This document shows, one piece after another, positions 27,116 to 36,895 of a stretch of 64,000 bases of DNA (positions are counted from its first letter, which is position 1; every line of letters starts with the position of its first letter). The notes under the pieces were generated by a model. It searched no databases. It saw only the letters and a program-made list of their open reading frames with translations, and had not been told where the DNA came from. The stretch is from Demequina globuliformis (lineage in GTDB: Bacteria > Actinomycetota > Actinomycetes > Actinomycetales > Demequinaceae). A program made the translations under genes and the position numbers. Location: contig NZ_BBRG01000001.1 in NCBI RefSeq assembly GCF_000975155.1, positions 851,999 to 915,998 on the forward strand, in the 5' to 3' direction.

Positions 27116-28624
27116 CTAGCCCTCTTCGCCCTCCGTGGGGTCGGGGGCTGAAGTCCGGCTTCCGGCGCCTGCGGCAGCGGATAGTGGACGCGCTTCAGCG
27201 TCATCATCGATCTTGGGCGCAATCAGGCCGCTACGCGTGGGGCCGTTCTTCCGGGATTGTTGCTGTGCAGCTGCGGGCGCACCGCCGCCGACCATGCCGG
27301 TACGACCTCCCGCGCCGGCGCCGGTGCTAGCAGCACCTCCGGCACCTGAACCGTTCACGCCGCCGCTACCCATGGCGCCGGCCCGTCCTGCGGCGCCGGC
27401 GTTCACACCGGTGCCACCTGCTCCCGTGCCCCCGCTCGCCACGCCACGCAAACCAGCACCGCTGCGGCCAGTGCCGCCTCCTGCCTGGCCACCAGCTCCC
27501 TGCCCGCCGGGGGCAACGTTGCCGAGCAAGCCTCGTCCAGCGTTCGCGGAGCCACCGACACCCGCGCCGGAACCGCTACCAAACCCGGACCCAGCTGTGC
27601 CGGCACGCATTGCGGCTGCGCCGCCCATGGCTCCGGCGCCCATGAGGCCCGAGGTAAGACCGCTGGACGCTCCACCGCCGTTGTACGAACCGCCGTTGTA
27701 TCCTGCGCCGCCGGACGCGGAGCCGCCCCCGTACGCGCCACCGCCGTAGCTAGGTGTGGTTCCCGGCGACTGTGAGTCCACCGAGTAGTCGGAGTCGCTT
27801 CCGTCCCATGTGCCCGGCGTGTAGTCGCCGCCGCCCGACTGGCTCGGCTGATAGTCCGAGGGGTCAAAGGCGCCCGAGTCCACCGGCTGGCCGCTGGCCG
27901 GGACGTAACCGGCCCCACTCGAACCGGCCGGAACAAAGCCCGCGGAATCGTATTGAACACCCTGGTAATCGCGTGGCTTCAGCGGCGAGACTCCACCGCC
28001 ACCGGTGTAGCCGCCCGTGCCATCACCGCCGCCTCCGTTGGTGTGCCAGTCATCATCCCGCCTATCGTCGTCGTCCAGCTCGTCTGGATCATCACCTCTG
28101 AACAGGTCCGGAAGAGCCCGGCGTAGTGCCTCTGCCTCCTGGCGAAGGTCTGCTTCAAGGTCGTTGAGAGCGTTGCGCGCAGCATTTTGCTTGGACTGGC
28201 CGAGCACGCTGGAGATCCCGGAGAGAGCGCCCGAGATCGTGAACGCAGGCATAGAGGGTTCGACGCGCACCCACTCCTGACCCTGCTGCGCGGCCCACGC
28301 GACCCGGTCCTGCATCCAGTCCGGGACAATGTCGGAAGGCAGGGAGTCGTATGCGGCAAGCGCGCGGTCGACGGCGTGGTTGGCGCGGTCGATGATCGTC
28401 TCCATCTCTGTGACAGCCGCCTCCACGCCTCGCATCTTTTTGCTCAACGCGTTGAAACTCTCTCCCGCAGCTTGGGCGGCTTCGCCTTCCCACCCCTCGG
28501 GCGCGCGCAGCGATCTGAGCGTGTCTGCCAACACACTGAAACTGGAACGCACCTGCCCAAACTTGGGCGCCTCGAACCGGCCCCCGTCCACGATCGCCCG
28601 CAAGCGTTCTACGTCACTGGCCAT
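27116..28624 (-). CDS. WXG-motif helical protein with long Gly-rich C-terminus (type VII secretion-like)
   Basis: A 502-residue protein. The first 100 residues are helical and carry a WXG motif (APEGWEGEAAQAAGESFNAL) in the hairpin position used by WXG100/ESX proteins, followed by a second helical stretch to residue 190 (NAARNALNDLEADLRQEAEA). From residue 200 it is low complexity: acidic, then Gly/Ser/Tyr-rich and then Gly/Ala/Thr-rich. This N-domain plus disordered tail recalls PPE-like type VII substrates, but I recognise no named family. Start at 28624 has a better-spaced GGGGGG ribosome binding site than the ATG two codons earlier. It follows two mycosin-like genes. Confidence 0.7.
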   Translation of the reverse strand: MASDVERLRAIVDGGRFEAPKFGQVRSSFSVLADTLRSLRAPEGWEGEAAQAAGESFNALSKKMRGVEAAVTEMETIIDRANHAVDRALAAYDSLPSDIVPDWMQDRVAWAAQQGQEWVRVEPSMPAFTISGALSGISSVLGQSKQNAARNALNDLEADLRQEAEALRRALPDLFRGDDPDELDDDDRRDDDWHTNGGGGDGTGGYTGGGGVSPLKPRDYQGVQYDSAGFVPAGSSGAGYVPASGQPVDSGAFDPSDYQPSQSGGGDYTPGTWDGSDSDYSVDSQSPGTTPSYGGGAYGGGSASGGAGYNGGSYNGGGASSGLTSGLMGAGAMGGAAAMRAGTAGSGFGSGSGAGVGGSANAGRGLLGNVAPGGQGAGGQAGGGTGRSGAGLRGVASGGTGAGGTGVNAGAAGRAGAMGSGGVNGSGAGGAASTGAGAGGRTGMVGGGAPAAAQQQSRKNGPTRSGLIAPKIDDDAEARPLSAAAGAGSRTSAPDPTEGEEG

Positions 28625-28637
28625 GACCATTCCCCCC

Positions 28638-29966
28638 CTAGTTCTCTGCCCGGCGGCGGCTCGCCACCACTACGGCCACAATAATGATGGCAAGCGCCAC
28701 CAGCACACCCAACGCGATCCACACCACCGTGTTGGTGTTGCCACTATCGGTAGGTGCAGGCTCTGTAGTCGGCTCCGCGGTCGGTGCCGCAGGCGACGGG
28801 GACGCCTCACTAGAGGCCTCCCCACTTGGCTCCGGATCCGCCGTCGCGGCCGTCTCACCAAAGATCTCCTCGACCGTCGGCGACTGGTCGTCGCCGTCAA
28901 GAATGAAGGGGTTCACATCGTCATACTTGGTCGCATCATCACCCAGCAGCGAGATCGTGTCTACGACGCCGTAACCGACCTCACCGGTAGGGTCAAACAC
29001 CGGTTCATGCGGAGCATCCACCCCAGTGTTATGAATCAGCAACTGCAACACCTGATTCGGCGTCGCCTCCGGATTAGCCTGCAACGCCAACGCCACATTG
29101 CCCGCCGTGATCGGCGTCGCAAACGAGGTGCCATTGCCCAGCTCGGGAGCCTCCCACGACGCACCACCACCAAGAGTCAAACCCACCCCCGGCGCCACCA
29201 CATCCAACCACTCATTCGTATTGTGGACCGTCACCAGGTCCTCGGCACCATCAAAGGCCTCGCGGCTTGGAGTCTGACCATCCTCACCCACAGAACCCAC
29301 ACCCACCACACCGTTTCCAGTCATAAAGCCGACGCCAACATCGAGATCGTCATTAGGCACCCCAGCAGTGATAATCACGTTTTCACGCATCGCCCGCGCA
29401 AGTTGATCCGCAAACTCACCCGTCGACAACAGTTCGCCGCCTCCCACAGAGATTGTCACGATGTCCGCGTCAGCATCGAGCGCGGCCTTCAACGACGCGC
29501 CGACATCGAGCCGGTACTCCGAGGGATTTGAGCCGCACTTGTCCTCGGCGAAGTCTCCCCAGCTGTAGAACGTGATCTCCGCGCCCGGAGCAATGCCCTT
29601 GGGTCCTTGATCCCCGTTACCCACCAGGAAGCCAGTGACGTTCGTGCCATGGTCGTCCACGTCACCACCACTAATGGCCGCCGGAACCGACTCCCCGCCT
29701 TCCTGCTGCGGAACACAGAAACTCGGCTCATGCACCGTGACGTTCGCATCCGCCAAGAACGGCGCATCCGGATCAATCACCGAGTCGATCACCGCGATCT
29801 TCACTCCCGAACCATCAATACCCTGCTCATGAAAACTCGCCACGTCATAGTTATCGAAATACCAATACCCATCCTCGGTATTAGCAACCCCCACACCAGC
29901 AGCCACAACAGTCACCGCCAACGCTGACACCACCACAGCCGAACCCCGCGACACCCAACCAGACAT
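28638..29966 (-). CDS. Mycosin-like subtilase (type VII secretion-associated serine protease), copy 2
   Basis: A 442-residue membrane-anchored S8 protease. N-terminal signal/anchor (SRGSAVVVSALAVTVVAAGV), then the catalytic triad: Asp in VKIAVIDSVIDPD, His in DDHGTNVTGF and Ser in GNGTSFATPITAG. A Pro/Glu/Thr/Ser-rich stalk and a C-terminal membrane helix (TVVWIALGVLVALAIIIVAV) followed by Arg residues complete the mycosin layout. Mycosins process or stabilise ESX secretion systems outside the membrane. The third of three consecutive ATG codons is best spaced from GGGAG. It is a tandem duplicate of the gene at 29977-31350. Confidence 0.85.
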   Translation of the reverse strand: MSGWVSRGSAVVVSALAVTVVAAGVGVANTEDGYWYFDNYDVASFHEQGIDGSGVKIAVIDSVIDPDAPFLADANVTVHEPSFCVPQQEGGESVPAAISGGDVDDHGTNVTGFLVGNGDQGPKGIAPGAEITFYSWGDFAEDKCGSNPSEYRLDVGASLKAALDADADIVTISVGGGELLSTGEFADQLARAMRENVIITAGVPNDDLDVGVGFMTGNGVVGVGSVGEDGQTPSREAFDGAEDLVTVHNTNEWLDVVAPGVGLTLGGGASWEAPELGNGTSFATPITAGNVALALQANPEATPNQVLQLLIHNTGVDAPHEPVFDPTGEVGYGVVDTISLLGDDATKYDDVNPFILDGDDQSPTVEEIFGETAATADPEPSGEASSEASPSPAAPTAEPTTEPAPTDSGNTNTVVWIALGVLVALAIIIVAVVVASRRRAEN

Positions 29967-29976
29967 CATCATCTCC

Positions 29977-31350
29977 CTACCTCACCACACCCTGTCGGCC
30001 ACTACGCCGACGCGCCCCCACCACGACCACAGGCACCACCACCGCCACTACAACCACCACACCCACCGCAATCCACACCACCGTCATGGTGTTGCCACTA
30101 TCGGTAGGTGCAGGCTCTGTAGTCGGCTCCGCGGTGGGCGCCGCAGGCGACGGGAACGCCTCCCTAGAGGCCTCCACACTTGGCTCCGGATCCCCCGTCG
30201 CAGCCGTCTCACCAAAGATCTCTTCGACCGTCGGCGATTGGTCATCGCCATCAAGAATGAACGGATTCACATCCTCATACTTCGTCGCATCATCACCCAG
30301 CAGCGAGATCGTGTCCACCACGCCGTAGCCGACCTCACCCGTAGGGTCAAACACCGGCTCGTGCGGAGCATCCACACCAGTGTTATGAATCAACAACTGC
30401 AACACCTGATTCGGCGTCGCCTCCGGATTAGCCTGCAACGCCAACGCCACATTCCCCGCCGTAATCGGCGTGGCATACGAGGTGCCATTGCGCGGCTCAG
30501 GAGCTTCCCACGACGCGCCACCACCAACAGTCAAACCCACCCCCGGCGCCACCACATCCAACCACTCATTCGTATTGTGGACCGTCACCAGCTCCTCACC
30601 ATCGAGGACCTCCGACGTCGGGACCTGGCCGTCCGCACCCACAGACCCCACGCCCACCACACCATTGGCGCTTGTGGCGTCACCACCGAGCTCCGAGTCG
30701 TCATTAGGCGCAGCAGAGGTAATAATCACACCCTCACGCATCGCACGCGCGATTGGGTCGCGGAGTTGGCTCCTTTCCGCAAAGGAGCCAGTAACCGAGA
30801 GAGTCACAATGTCCGGATCGTCGGCAAGTGCGGCCTCAAGCGCACCCGCAGCATCGGCCCGATATCCCATGCCTTCACTACCCCGTGCCGTGCAATTGAG
30901 ATCGTCCTCATCTCCCAGGTTGTCGCCCCAACTGTAAAACGTGATCTCCGCCCGCGGAGCAATGCCCTTGGGGCCCCGATCCCCGTTACCCACCAGGAAG
31001 CCCGTGACATTCGTACCGTGGGCATGCACGCTGGCCGCACCGCCCGTGATGGTCGCCGGAACCGGCTCTCCACCTTCCTCATCCGGAACACAAAAACTCG
31101 GCTCGTGAACCGTGATGTTCGCGTCCGCCAAGAACGGCGCATCCGGATCAATCACCGTGTCGATCACCGCGATCTTCACACCCGAACCATCAATGCCCTG
31201 CTCATGAAAACTGGCCACGTCGTAGTTATCGAAGTACCAATACCCATCGTCGGTATCAGCAGCCCCCACACCAGCAGCAACAACCGTCACCGCCAACGCC
31301 GACACCACCACAGCCGAACCCCGCGACAGCCACGGTGGAAGAGCCTGCAC
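29977..31350 (-). CDS. Mycosin-like subtilase, copy 1
   Basis: A 457-residue protein with the same layout as its neighbour: signal/anchor, Asp in VKIAVIDTVIDPD, His in HAHGTNVTGF, Ser in RNGTSYATPITAG, Thr/Pro/Glu-rich stalk and C-terminal helix (TVVWIAVGVVVVVAVVVPV) ending in Arg-rich residues. The two genes are nearly identical at the DNA level over their last ~150 codons, while the segment between the His and Ser regions has diverged (a Cys-containing NCTARGSEGMGYR insert versus KCGSNPSEYRLD). GTG start. It lies 5 bp after the 31356-31838 gene. Confidence 0.85.
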   Translation of the reverse strand: MQALPPWLSRGSAVVVSALAVTVVAAGVGAADTDDGYWYFDNYDVASFHEQGIDGSGVKIAVIDTVIDPDAPFLADANITVHEPSFCVPDEEGGEPVPATITGGAASVHAHGTNVTGFLVGNGDRGPKGIAPRAEITFYSWGDNLGDEDDLNCTARGSEGMGYRADAAGALEAALADDPDIVTLSVTGSFAERSQLRDPIARAMREGVIITSAAPNDDSELGGDATSANGVVGVGSVGADGQVPTSEVLDGEELVTVHNTNEWLDVVAPGVGLTVGGGASWEAPEPRNGTSYATPITAGNVALALQANPEATPNQVLQLLIHNTGVDAPHEPVFDPTGEVGYGVVDTISLLGDDATKYEDVNPFILDGDDQSPTVEEIFGETAATGDPEPSVEASREAFPSPAAPTAEPTTEPAPTDSGNTMTVVWIAVGVVVVVAVVVPVVVVGARRRSGRQGVVR

Positions 31351-31355
31351 CTCGG

Positions 31356-31838
31356 TTACGCCTTGCCGCCGCGCACCGCGCGGACCTGAGACGTGTCGGT
31401 GTCGCCTCCGCGCACGCCGCGCGTGTCCACGGTGGAACTGTGAGTCTGGTTGTACTTCGGCTGCCCACCCGATTTCTTTGCGTCGGCGGCGGCATCTCCG
31501 CGCGCATCGTCGAGGATGCGTTCAGCACGCTCAAGAGTGACCTGCGCCTCGTCGTCCTCGGCAGTGAGGTCCCTAATCGCTGCTCGAACCGCCTTGTCCA
31601 GTCGCAGCAGCTCGTCACGAGCCGCGCGGACCTGGTCCGAGACAGTTTCAGCGGCGGCGTCCAGAGGGTCCTTAAACACGCGTGCGACGGCGTCATTGTT
31701 CGGGCCATTGGTTCGCCGCACGTCGGATGGGTCGGGAAACTCGTTTAGCTCCCTGAGCAACTTTTGGATCTGCTGCAAAACTGCATCGACATCGATCCTG
31801 ACCTGCTTCACCACGAGGCCAACCCCCACCTTCGCCAC
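31356..31838 (-). CDS. Small helical protein heading the type VII-like gene set
   Basis: A 160-residue, mostly alpha-helical protein (VDAVLQQIQKLLRELNEF, DELLRLDKAVRAAIRDL, TLERAERILDDARGDAA) with a Gly/Arg-rich tail. Its size, helix content and place before two mycosins and a WXG-motif protein suggest an ESX-type secreted or chaperone partner, but the WXG turn itself is missing. I recognise no family. It is probably the first gene of the minus-strand operon; the gap 31839-31998 upstream contains one GGGCCGATGC 10-mer. Confidence 0.6.
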   Translation of the reverse strand: MAKVGVGLVVKQVRIDVDAVLQQIQKLLRELNEFPDPSDVRRTNGPNNDAVARVFKDPLDAAAETVSDQVRAARDELLRLDKAVRAAIRDLTAEDDEAQVTLERAERILDDARGDAAADAKKSGGQPKYNQTHSSTVDTRGVRGGDTDTSQVRAVRGGKA

Positions 31839-31998
31839 ACGCTTATGTGCACTGCGGGGCCACAGGGTGCGGTGTGCGATTCACCACGAGGCCCCCATCT
31901 CGCATCGGCCCCACCCCAAGCGGAGTGAAGCACGCGCGACGAGTCTATAGTCAACCCCGTACAAGCACCACTGGCAATCGAGGCTGCGCCTCACGACC

Positions 31999-32463
31999 TC
32001 AGCAGTCGCAGGCGATGACCCCGTGCGCACCGATGGAAGCCGTCAGAGGATCTGGGGCGCGGGTCGCGTCGACAGCGGCACTCGCGCCTTGTGTATCGAC
32101 AGCGATCGCGTCAACCGGCATACCCTCGCGTGCCCAGTACTCAAAGCCGCCGATCATCTCCTTCACCGCGTAACCCAACTCAGAGATGATGAGGCCCGCG
32201 CGGGTGGCGCCGTTGCAGCCAGGACCCCAGCAGTAGACGACGAACTGCGTGTCCGCGGGATACTCCGGGATCCTCACCGGCATGTCCGGCTTGGGAATGT
32301 GCACGGCCCCACGGGCATGACCCTGAATCCACGCATGCTCGTCGCGAGTGTCAACGAAAACGAAGTCCTCACTGCCGTCGGCAAGCGCGGAGGCAACGTC
32401 GGAGGGGTCGGTCTCGAACGCGAGCTTGGCGCGGAAGTGGCGCGCGGCGTCAGAAGTGGTCAT
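31999..32463 (-). CDS. Rhodanese-like domain protein
   Basis: A 154-residue single-domain rhodanese. Marks are FVFVDTRDEHAWIQGHARGAVHIP and the active-site loop VVYCWGPGCNGATRA, where the first Cys is the sulfur-accepting residue. Such proteins transfer sulfane sulfur or bind phosphate esters. A second start two codons upstream exists; neither has a clear ribosome binding site. The C-terminus ends in CDC. No functional link with the type VII-like genes downstream is evident. Confidence 0.85.
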   Translation of the reverse strand: MTTSDAARHFRAKLAFETDPSDVASALADGSEDFVFVDTRDEHAWIQGHARGAVHIPKPDMPVRIPEYPADTQFVVYCWGPGCNGATRAGLIISELGYAVKEMIGGFEYWAREGMPVDAIAVDTQGASAAVDATRAPDPLTASIGAHGVIACDC

Positions 32464-32515
32464 GAGCACAAAGTAGGACTCGGGGGCCAGCAGGCGCTAG
32501 ACCCACCGTCACGCG

Positions 32516-32572
32516 AAGTGGCTCCAATTCGTTGTCTAGCAGTGCCATAACAACCACATGGCTCCATTTGGC
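32516..32572 (-). repeat. Intergenic repeat, copy C (57 bp, diverged)
   Basis: Read on the minus strand it begins GCCAAATGGAGCCATGTGG and ends GGAGCCACTTC, the same two ends as copies A and B at 9551 and 10798, with a more diverged centre. It lies between the rhodanese start and the dnaK promoter. Confidence 0.6.
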
Positions 32573-32600
32573 GGGAAGGGGCGGAGTCGCGATCCACAGG

Positions 32601-32623
32601 AGTTGAGCGAAGTTCACTCAACT
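32601..32623. promoter_or_regulatory. HAIR operator 1 (HspR site)
   Basis: AGTTGAG, nine bases, CTCAACT: a perfect inverted repeat close to the HspR-associated inverted repeat consensus CTTGAGT-N7-ACTCAAG. It lies just upstream of the dnaK -35 box. Confidence 0.88.
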
Positions 32624-32637
32624 TTCACCGATTCGAC

Positions 32638-32665
32638 TTGACACCGTGAGCCCAGCGTGGATACT
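32638..32665 (+). promoter_or_regulatory. dnaK promoter (SigA-type)
   Basis: TTGACA (32638-32643), 16-bp spacer, GATACT (32660-32665). It lies between the two HAIR sites, and the second overlaps its -10 box and start region, so HspR bound there would block RNA polymerase. Leaves a leader of about 80 bases before the dnaK ATG. Confidence 0.8.
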
Positions 32666-32685
32666 TGAGCGTAGGCGGCTCAACT
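32663..32685. promoter_or_regulatory. HAIR operator 2 (HspR site)
   Basis: ACTTGAGC, seven bases, GCTCAACT: a one-mismatch inverted repeat matching the HAIR consensus. Overlaps the -10 box of the dnaK promoter. Confidence 0.88.
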
Positions 32686-32751
32686 CTGGACGAGCCGGCA
32701 GCAACGCAGGGCGAGGGTCACCAACCCCGCCACCAACTCAAGGAGGAACGC

Positions 32752-34611
<1,860 letters not shown>

Positions 34612-34620
34612 CAACCCGAC

Positions 34621-34652
34621 AGCCGCGGGTCAGGTCACCCTGGCCCGCGGCT
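34621..34652 (+). terminator. Intercistronic stem-loop between dnaK and grpE
   Basis: Arms 34621-34634 and 34639-34652 (AGCCGCGGGTCAGG against CCTGGCCCGCGGCT, one mismatch) with a 4-nt loop directly after the dnaK stop codon. No T-run follows, so partial attenuation or protection of the dnaK message from 3' decay is likelier than full termination. Confidence 0.65.
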
Positions 34653-34676
34653 TCGGCCGCTCACGGAAGGCAGGCC

Positions 34677-35267
34677 ATGACTGAGACGAACCCCACGCCC
34701 GAGCCCGAGGACCACAACGAGGCATCCCAGGGCGACCCCACCCCCGCTGACGACCGCGACGCGCTCGCTGAGGCGGAAGCCATCTTGAACGAAGAAGCCG
34801 CGCGCGCCGAGAGCGAGCAGGCCGACCCGAGCGACCCTGTCGCCCAGGCAGAGCAGAAGGCTGCCGAGCACCTCGCAGATCTCCAGCGCCTTCAGGCCGA
34901 GTATGTCAACTACCGCAAGCGTGTGGACCGCGACCGTGCCGCGGCAGGCGAGCAGGCGACCATCAAGCTCATCGAGTCTTTGATCCCCGTGCTCGACGAC
35001 GTCTCGAAGGCGCGCGAACATGGCGACCTTGAGGACGGCCCGTTCGCGTCGATCGCCACCAAGCTCGAAGAGGCGCTCGGCCGCATGGGATGGAGCAGCT
35101 TTGGCGCCGAGGGCGAAGAGTTCGACCCTCAGCTGCACGAGGCCCTCACGTCCCAGCCGTCGACTGATGTCGAGGTCCCGACCGTCCAGATCGTCGCTCA
35201 GCCAGGACACCGCGTGGGCGACCGCGTCGTGCGCGCCGCGCGCGTCATCGTGGCTCAGCCCGAGTAA
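34677..35267 (+). CDS. grpE: Nucleotide exchange factor GrpE
   Basis: A 196-residue GrpE: an acidic disordered N-terminus, a long dimerising helix (residues 50-95, KAAEHLADLQRLQAEYVNYR) and the C-terminal beta-domain ending VGDRVVRAARVIVAQPE. It releases ADP from DnaK. ATG at 34677 follows GGAAGG. Lies 65 bp after dnaK and 41 bp before dnaJ. Confidence 0.96.
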   Translation: MTETNPTPEPEDHNEASQGDPTPADDRDALAEAEAILNEEAARAESEQADPSDPVAQAEQKAAEHLADLQRLQAEYVNYRKRVDRDRAAAGEQATIKLIESLIPVLDDVSKAREHGDLEDGPFASIATKLEEALGRMGWSSFGAEGEEFDPQLHEALTSQPSTDVEVPTVQIVAQPGHRVGDRVVRAARVIVAQPE

Positions 35268-35308
35268 CGCATACCACCCACTCACGCCGCAACTGAAGGG
35301 AGGCGCTG

Positions 35309-36274
35309 ATGTCGAGCCAGGACTGGTTCACCAAGGACTTCTACGCAACGCTAGGCGTCTCCAAGGACGCCTCGGACGAGGAGATCAAGAAGGCGTACCG
35401 CCGCAAGGCCCGTGATCTCCACCCCGACCGCAATCCCGGTGACGCTGCAGCGGAGCAACGCTTCAAAGAGGCCGGCGAAGCCTACGGCGTGCTGTCCGAC
35501 AAGGAACAGCGCCAGCAGTACGACGCCATCCGCACCATGGGCGGCGGGGGGCCGCGCTTCCAGTCAGGCGGCCCCGGCGGGGCTGGCTTCGAAGACGCGT
35601 TCTCGAACATGTTTGGTGGCGGCGCCCGCGGTGCCGGCCCTGGCGCTGGGCAGCAATACCGTGCCCAGGGCTTCGAGGACATGCTCGCGAACATGTTTGG
35701 CGGCGGCGGGTTCTCCCGCGGACCCCAGAAGGGAACGGATGTCGCCGCGACAACGGAAGTGAGTTTCCGCCAGGCGGCGCAGGGCGACACCGTGTCGCTG
35801 CGCACCTCCACGGGAACCATCAACGCCCGCCTGCCGGTTGGCGTCAGCGATGGCCAAAAGATTCGGCTCGCAGGCAAGGGCAGGCCGGGCACCAACGGCG
35901 GACCCGCAGGGGACCTACTGCTCACCGTAAGGGTCGCCAAGCACCCCGTGTTCGCCATGGATGGCAAGAACCTGCGCATGACCCTGCCCATCAGCATCGA
36001 CGAGGCCGCCCTGGGTGCTCACGTCGAGGTCCCCACACTCGAGGGCGACCGCGTCAAGGTCAAAATCGCGGCGGGCACCACGTCAGGCACGGTCCTGCGC
36101 GTCAAGGGCCGGGGCCTACAGACTAAGGCCGGCACGGGCGACCTTCTCGTGACAGTGCAGGTCGACGTGCCCAGCAAACTCAGCCGCAAGGCGAAAGAAG
36201 CGCTGCAGGCGTTCGCGCTCGCCGCGGCAAAGCACGACCCGCGCGCCCACCTCTACAACGACGCCGCGAAGTAG
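35309..36274 (+). CDS. dnaJ: J-domain chaperone DnaJ, type lacking the zinc finger
   Basis: A 321-residue Hsp40. J-domain at residues 9-75 with the HPD motif (DLHPDRNPGD); Gly/Phe-rich region 75-140 containing two similar FEDxxxNMFGGG units; substrate-binding C-terminal domains from 145 (GTDVAATTEVSFRQAAQGDT). The CxxCxGxG zinc finger of classical DnaJ is absent, so this is a CbpA-like type II protein, common in the actinobacterial dnaK operon. It delivers substrates to DnaK and stimulates its ATPase. Confidence 0.94.
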   Translation: MSSQDWFTKDFYATLGVSKDASDEEIKKAYRRKARDLHPDRNPGDAAAEQRFKEAGEAYGVLSDKEQRQQYDAIRTMGGGGPRFQSGGPGGAGFEDAFSNMFGGGARGAGPGAGQQYRAQGFEDMLANMFGGGGFSRGPQKGTDVAATTEVSFRQAAQGDTVSLRTSTGTINARLPVGVSDGQKIRLAGKGRPGTNGGPAGDLLLTVRVAKHPVFAMDGKNLRMTLPISIDEAALGAHVEVPTLEGDRVKVKIAAGTTSGTVLRVKGRGLQTKAGTGDLLVTVQVDVPSKLSRKAKEALQAFALAAAKHDPRAHLYNDAAK

Positions 36275-36305
36275 CCGTACGGTCGCAAGGAAAAGGAGGA
36301 CCGCG

Positions 36306-36740
36306 ATGCAACAGCCAGATGTCGACGAGCCGGTCTTCCTGATCTCTGCCGCCGCGGAACTCGCGGGCATGCACGCCCAAACTCTGCGTCAATACGACCG
36401 TCTTGGACTGGTGGTACCCCGGCGCCGGGCCGGCGGCGGGCGGCGCTACTCCCTGCGCGACGTGGCGGTGCTGCGCGAAATCCAGCGGATGAGCCAAGAC
36501 GAAGGCATCAACCTCGCAGGCATCAAGCGCATCCTCGCGCTCCAGAACAAGGTGGACCGCCTGTCCGCAGAGGTCGAGAAGTTGCGCCCGCGCGCGGACA
36601 CCGGTTCGCGCGTGTTTACTTCCGGTCCCACCGGGCACGTGGTGATCGTCGAACGCGGCCGGCGCGTCAGCCGCAACGAGGGACGATCCTTGGTCCTGTG
36701 GCGGGATTCCTCCAGTTGGGACGCGCCCGGCTCCTCGTAG
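36306..36740 (+). CDS. hspR: Heat-shock repressor HspR (MerR family)
   Basis: A 144-residue MerR-type regulator. The N-terminal winged helix (residues 8-75) carries VFLISAAAELAGMHAQTLRQ and RRYSLRDVAVLREIQRMSQD; a coiled coil follows (LQNKVDRLSAEVEKL). HspR binds HAIR sites, two of which flank the dnaK promoter, and in actinobacteria uses DnaK as co-repressor. AAGGAGG ribosome binding site. Last gene of the operon, closing the feedback loop. Confidence 0.95.
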   Translation: MQQPDVDEPVFLISAAAELAGMHAQTLRQYDRLGLVVPRRRAGGGRRYSLRDVAVLREIQRMSQDEGINLAGIKRILALQNKVDRLSAEVEKLRPRADTGSRVFTSGPTGHVVIVERGRRVSRNEGRSLVLWRDSSSWDAPGSS

Positions 36741-36764
36741 CGGGCCGCCACGTCCGCCCGTGGT

Positions 36765-36803
36765 GCGGGCCGATGCTGTGGTGACCCGGGCATCGGCCCG
36801 CAG
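36765..36803. repeat. Inverted pair of GGGCCGATGC after hspR
   Basis: TGCGGGCCGATGC (36765-36777) and its complement (36791-36803) with a 13-nt loop, 24 bp after the hspR stop. Each arm contains the over-represented 10-mer. May help end the heat-shock transcript. Confidence 0.75.
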
Positions 36804-36838
36804 GACCGGCGGGGCATCAGCGCCTCAGACAGCAACAG

Positions 36839-36875
36839 GGGTCTGGCACCGCCCTCAGCTCGGTGCCAGACCCCG
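36839..36875. terminator. Bidirectional terminator between hspR and the convergent gene
   Basis: A perfect 14-bp inverted repeat (GGGGTCTGGCACCG, 36839-36852, and its complement 36862-36875) with a 9-nt loop in the convergent gap. Stable enough to act on both strands. Confidence 0.85.
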
Positions 36876-36895
36876 TGTCTCCCGGAACGCCGGGA

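Noticed and set aside
27116-27900. Repetitive Gly-rich coding DNA as a possible CRISPR or satellite
   Set aside because: Repeats are imperfect, of irregular period and encode Gly-rich protein in frame; there is no conserved repeat with spacers.
28329-31389. Two open frames of about 400 codons antisense to the mycosin genes
   Set aside because: Arg/His-rich translations with no domain; the sense proteins have full catalytic triads and sensible topology.
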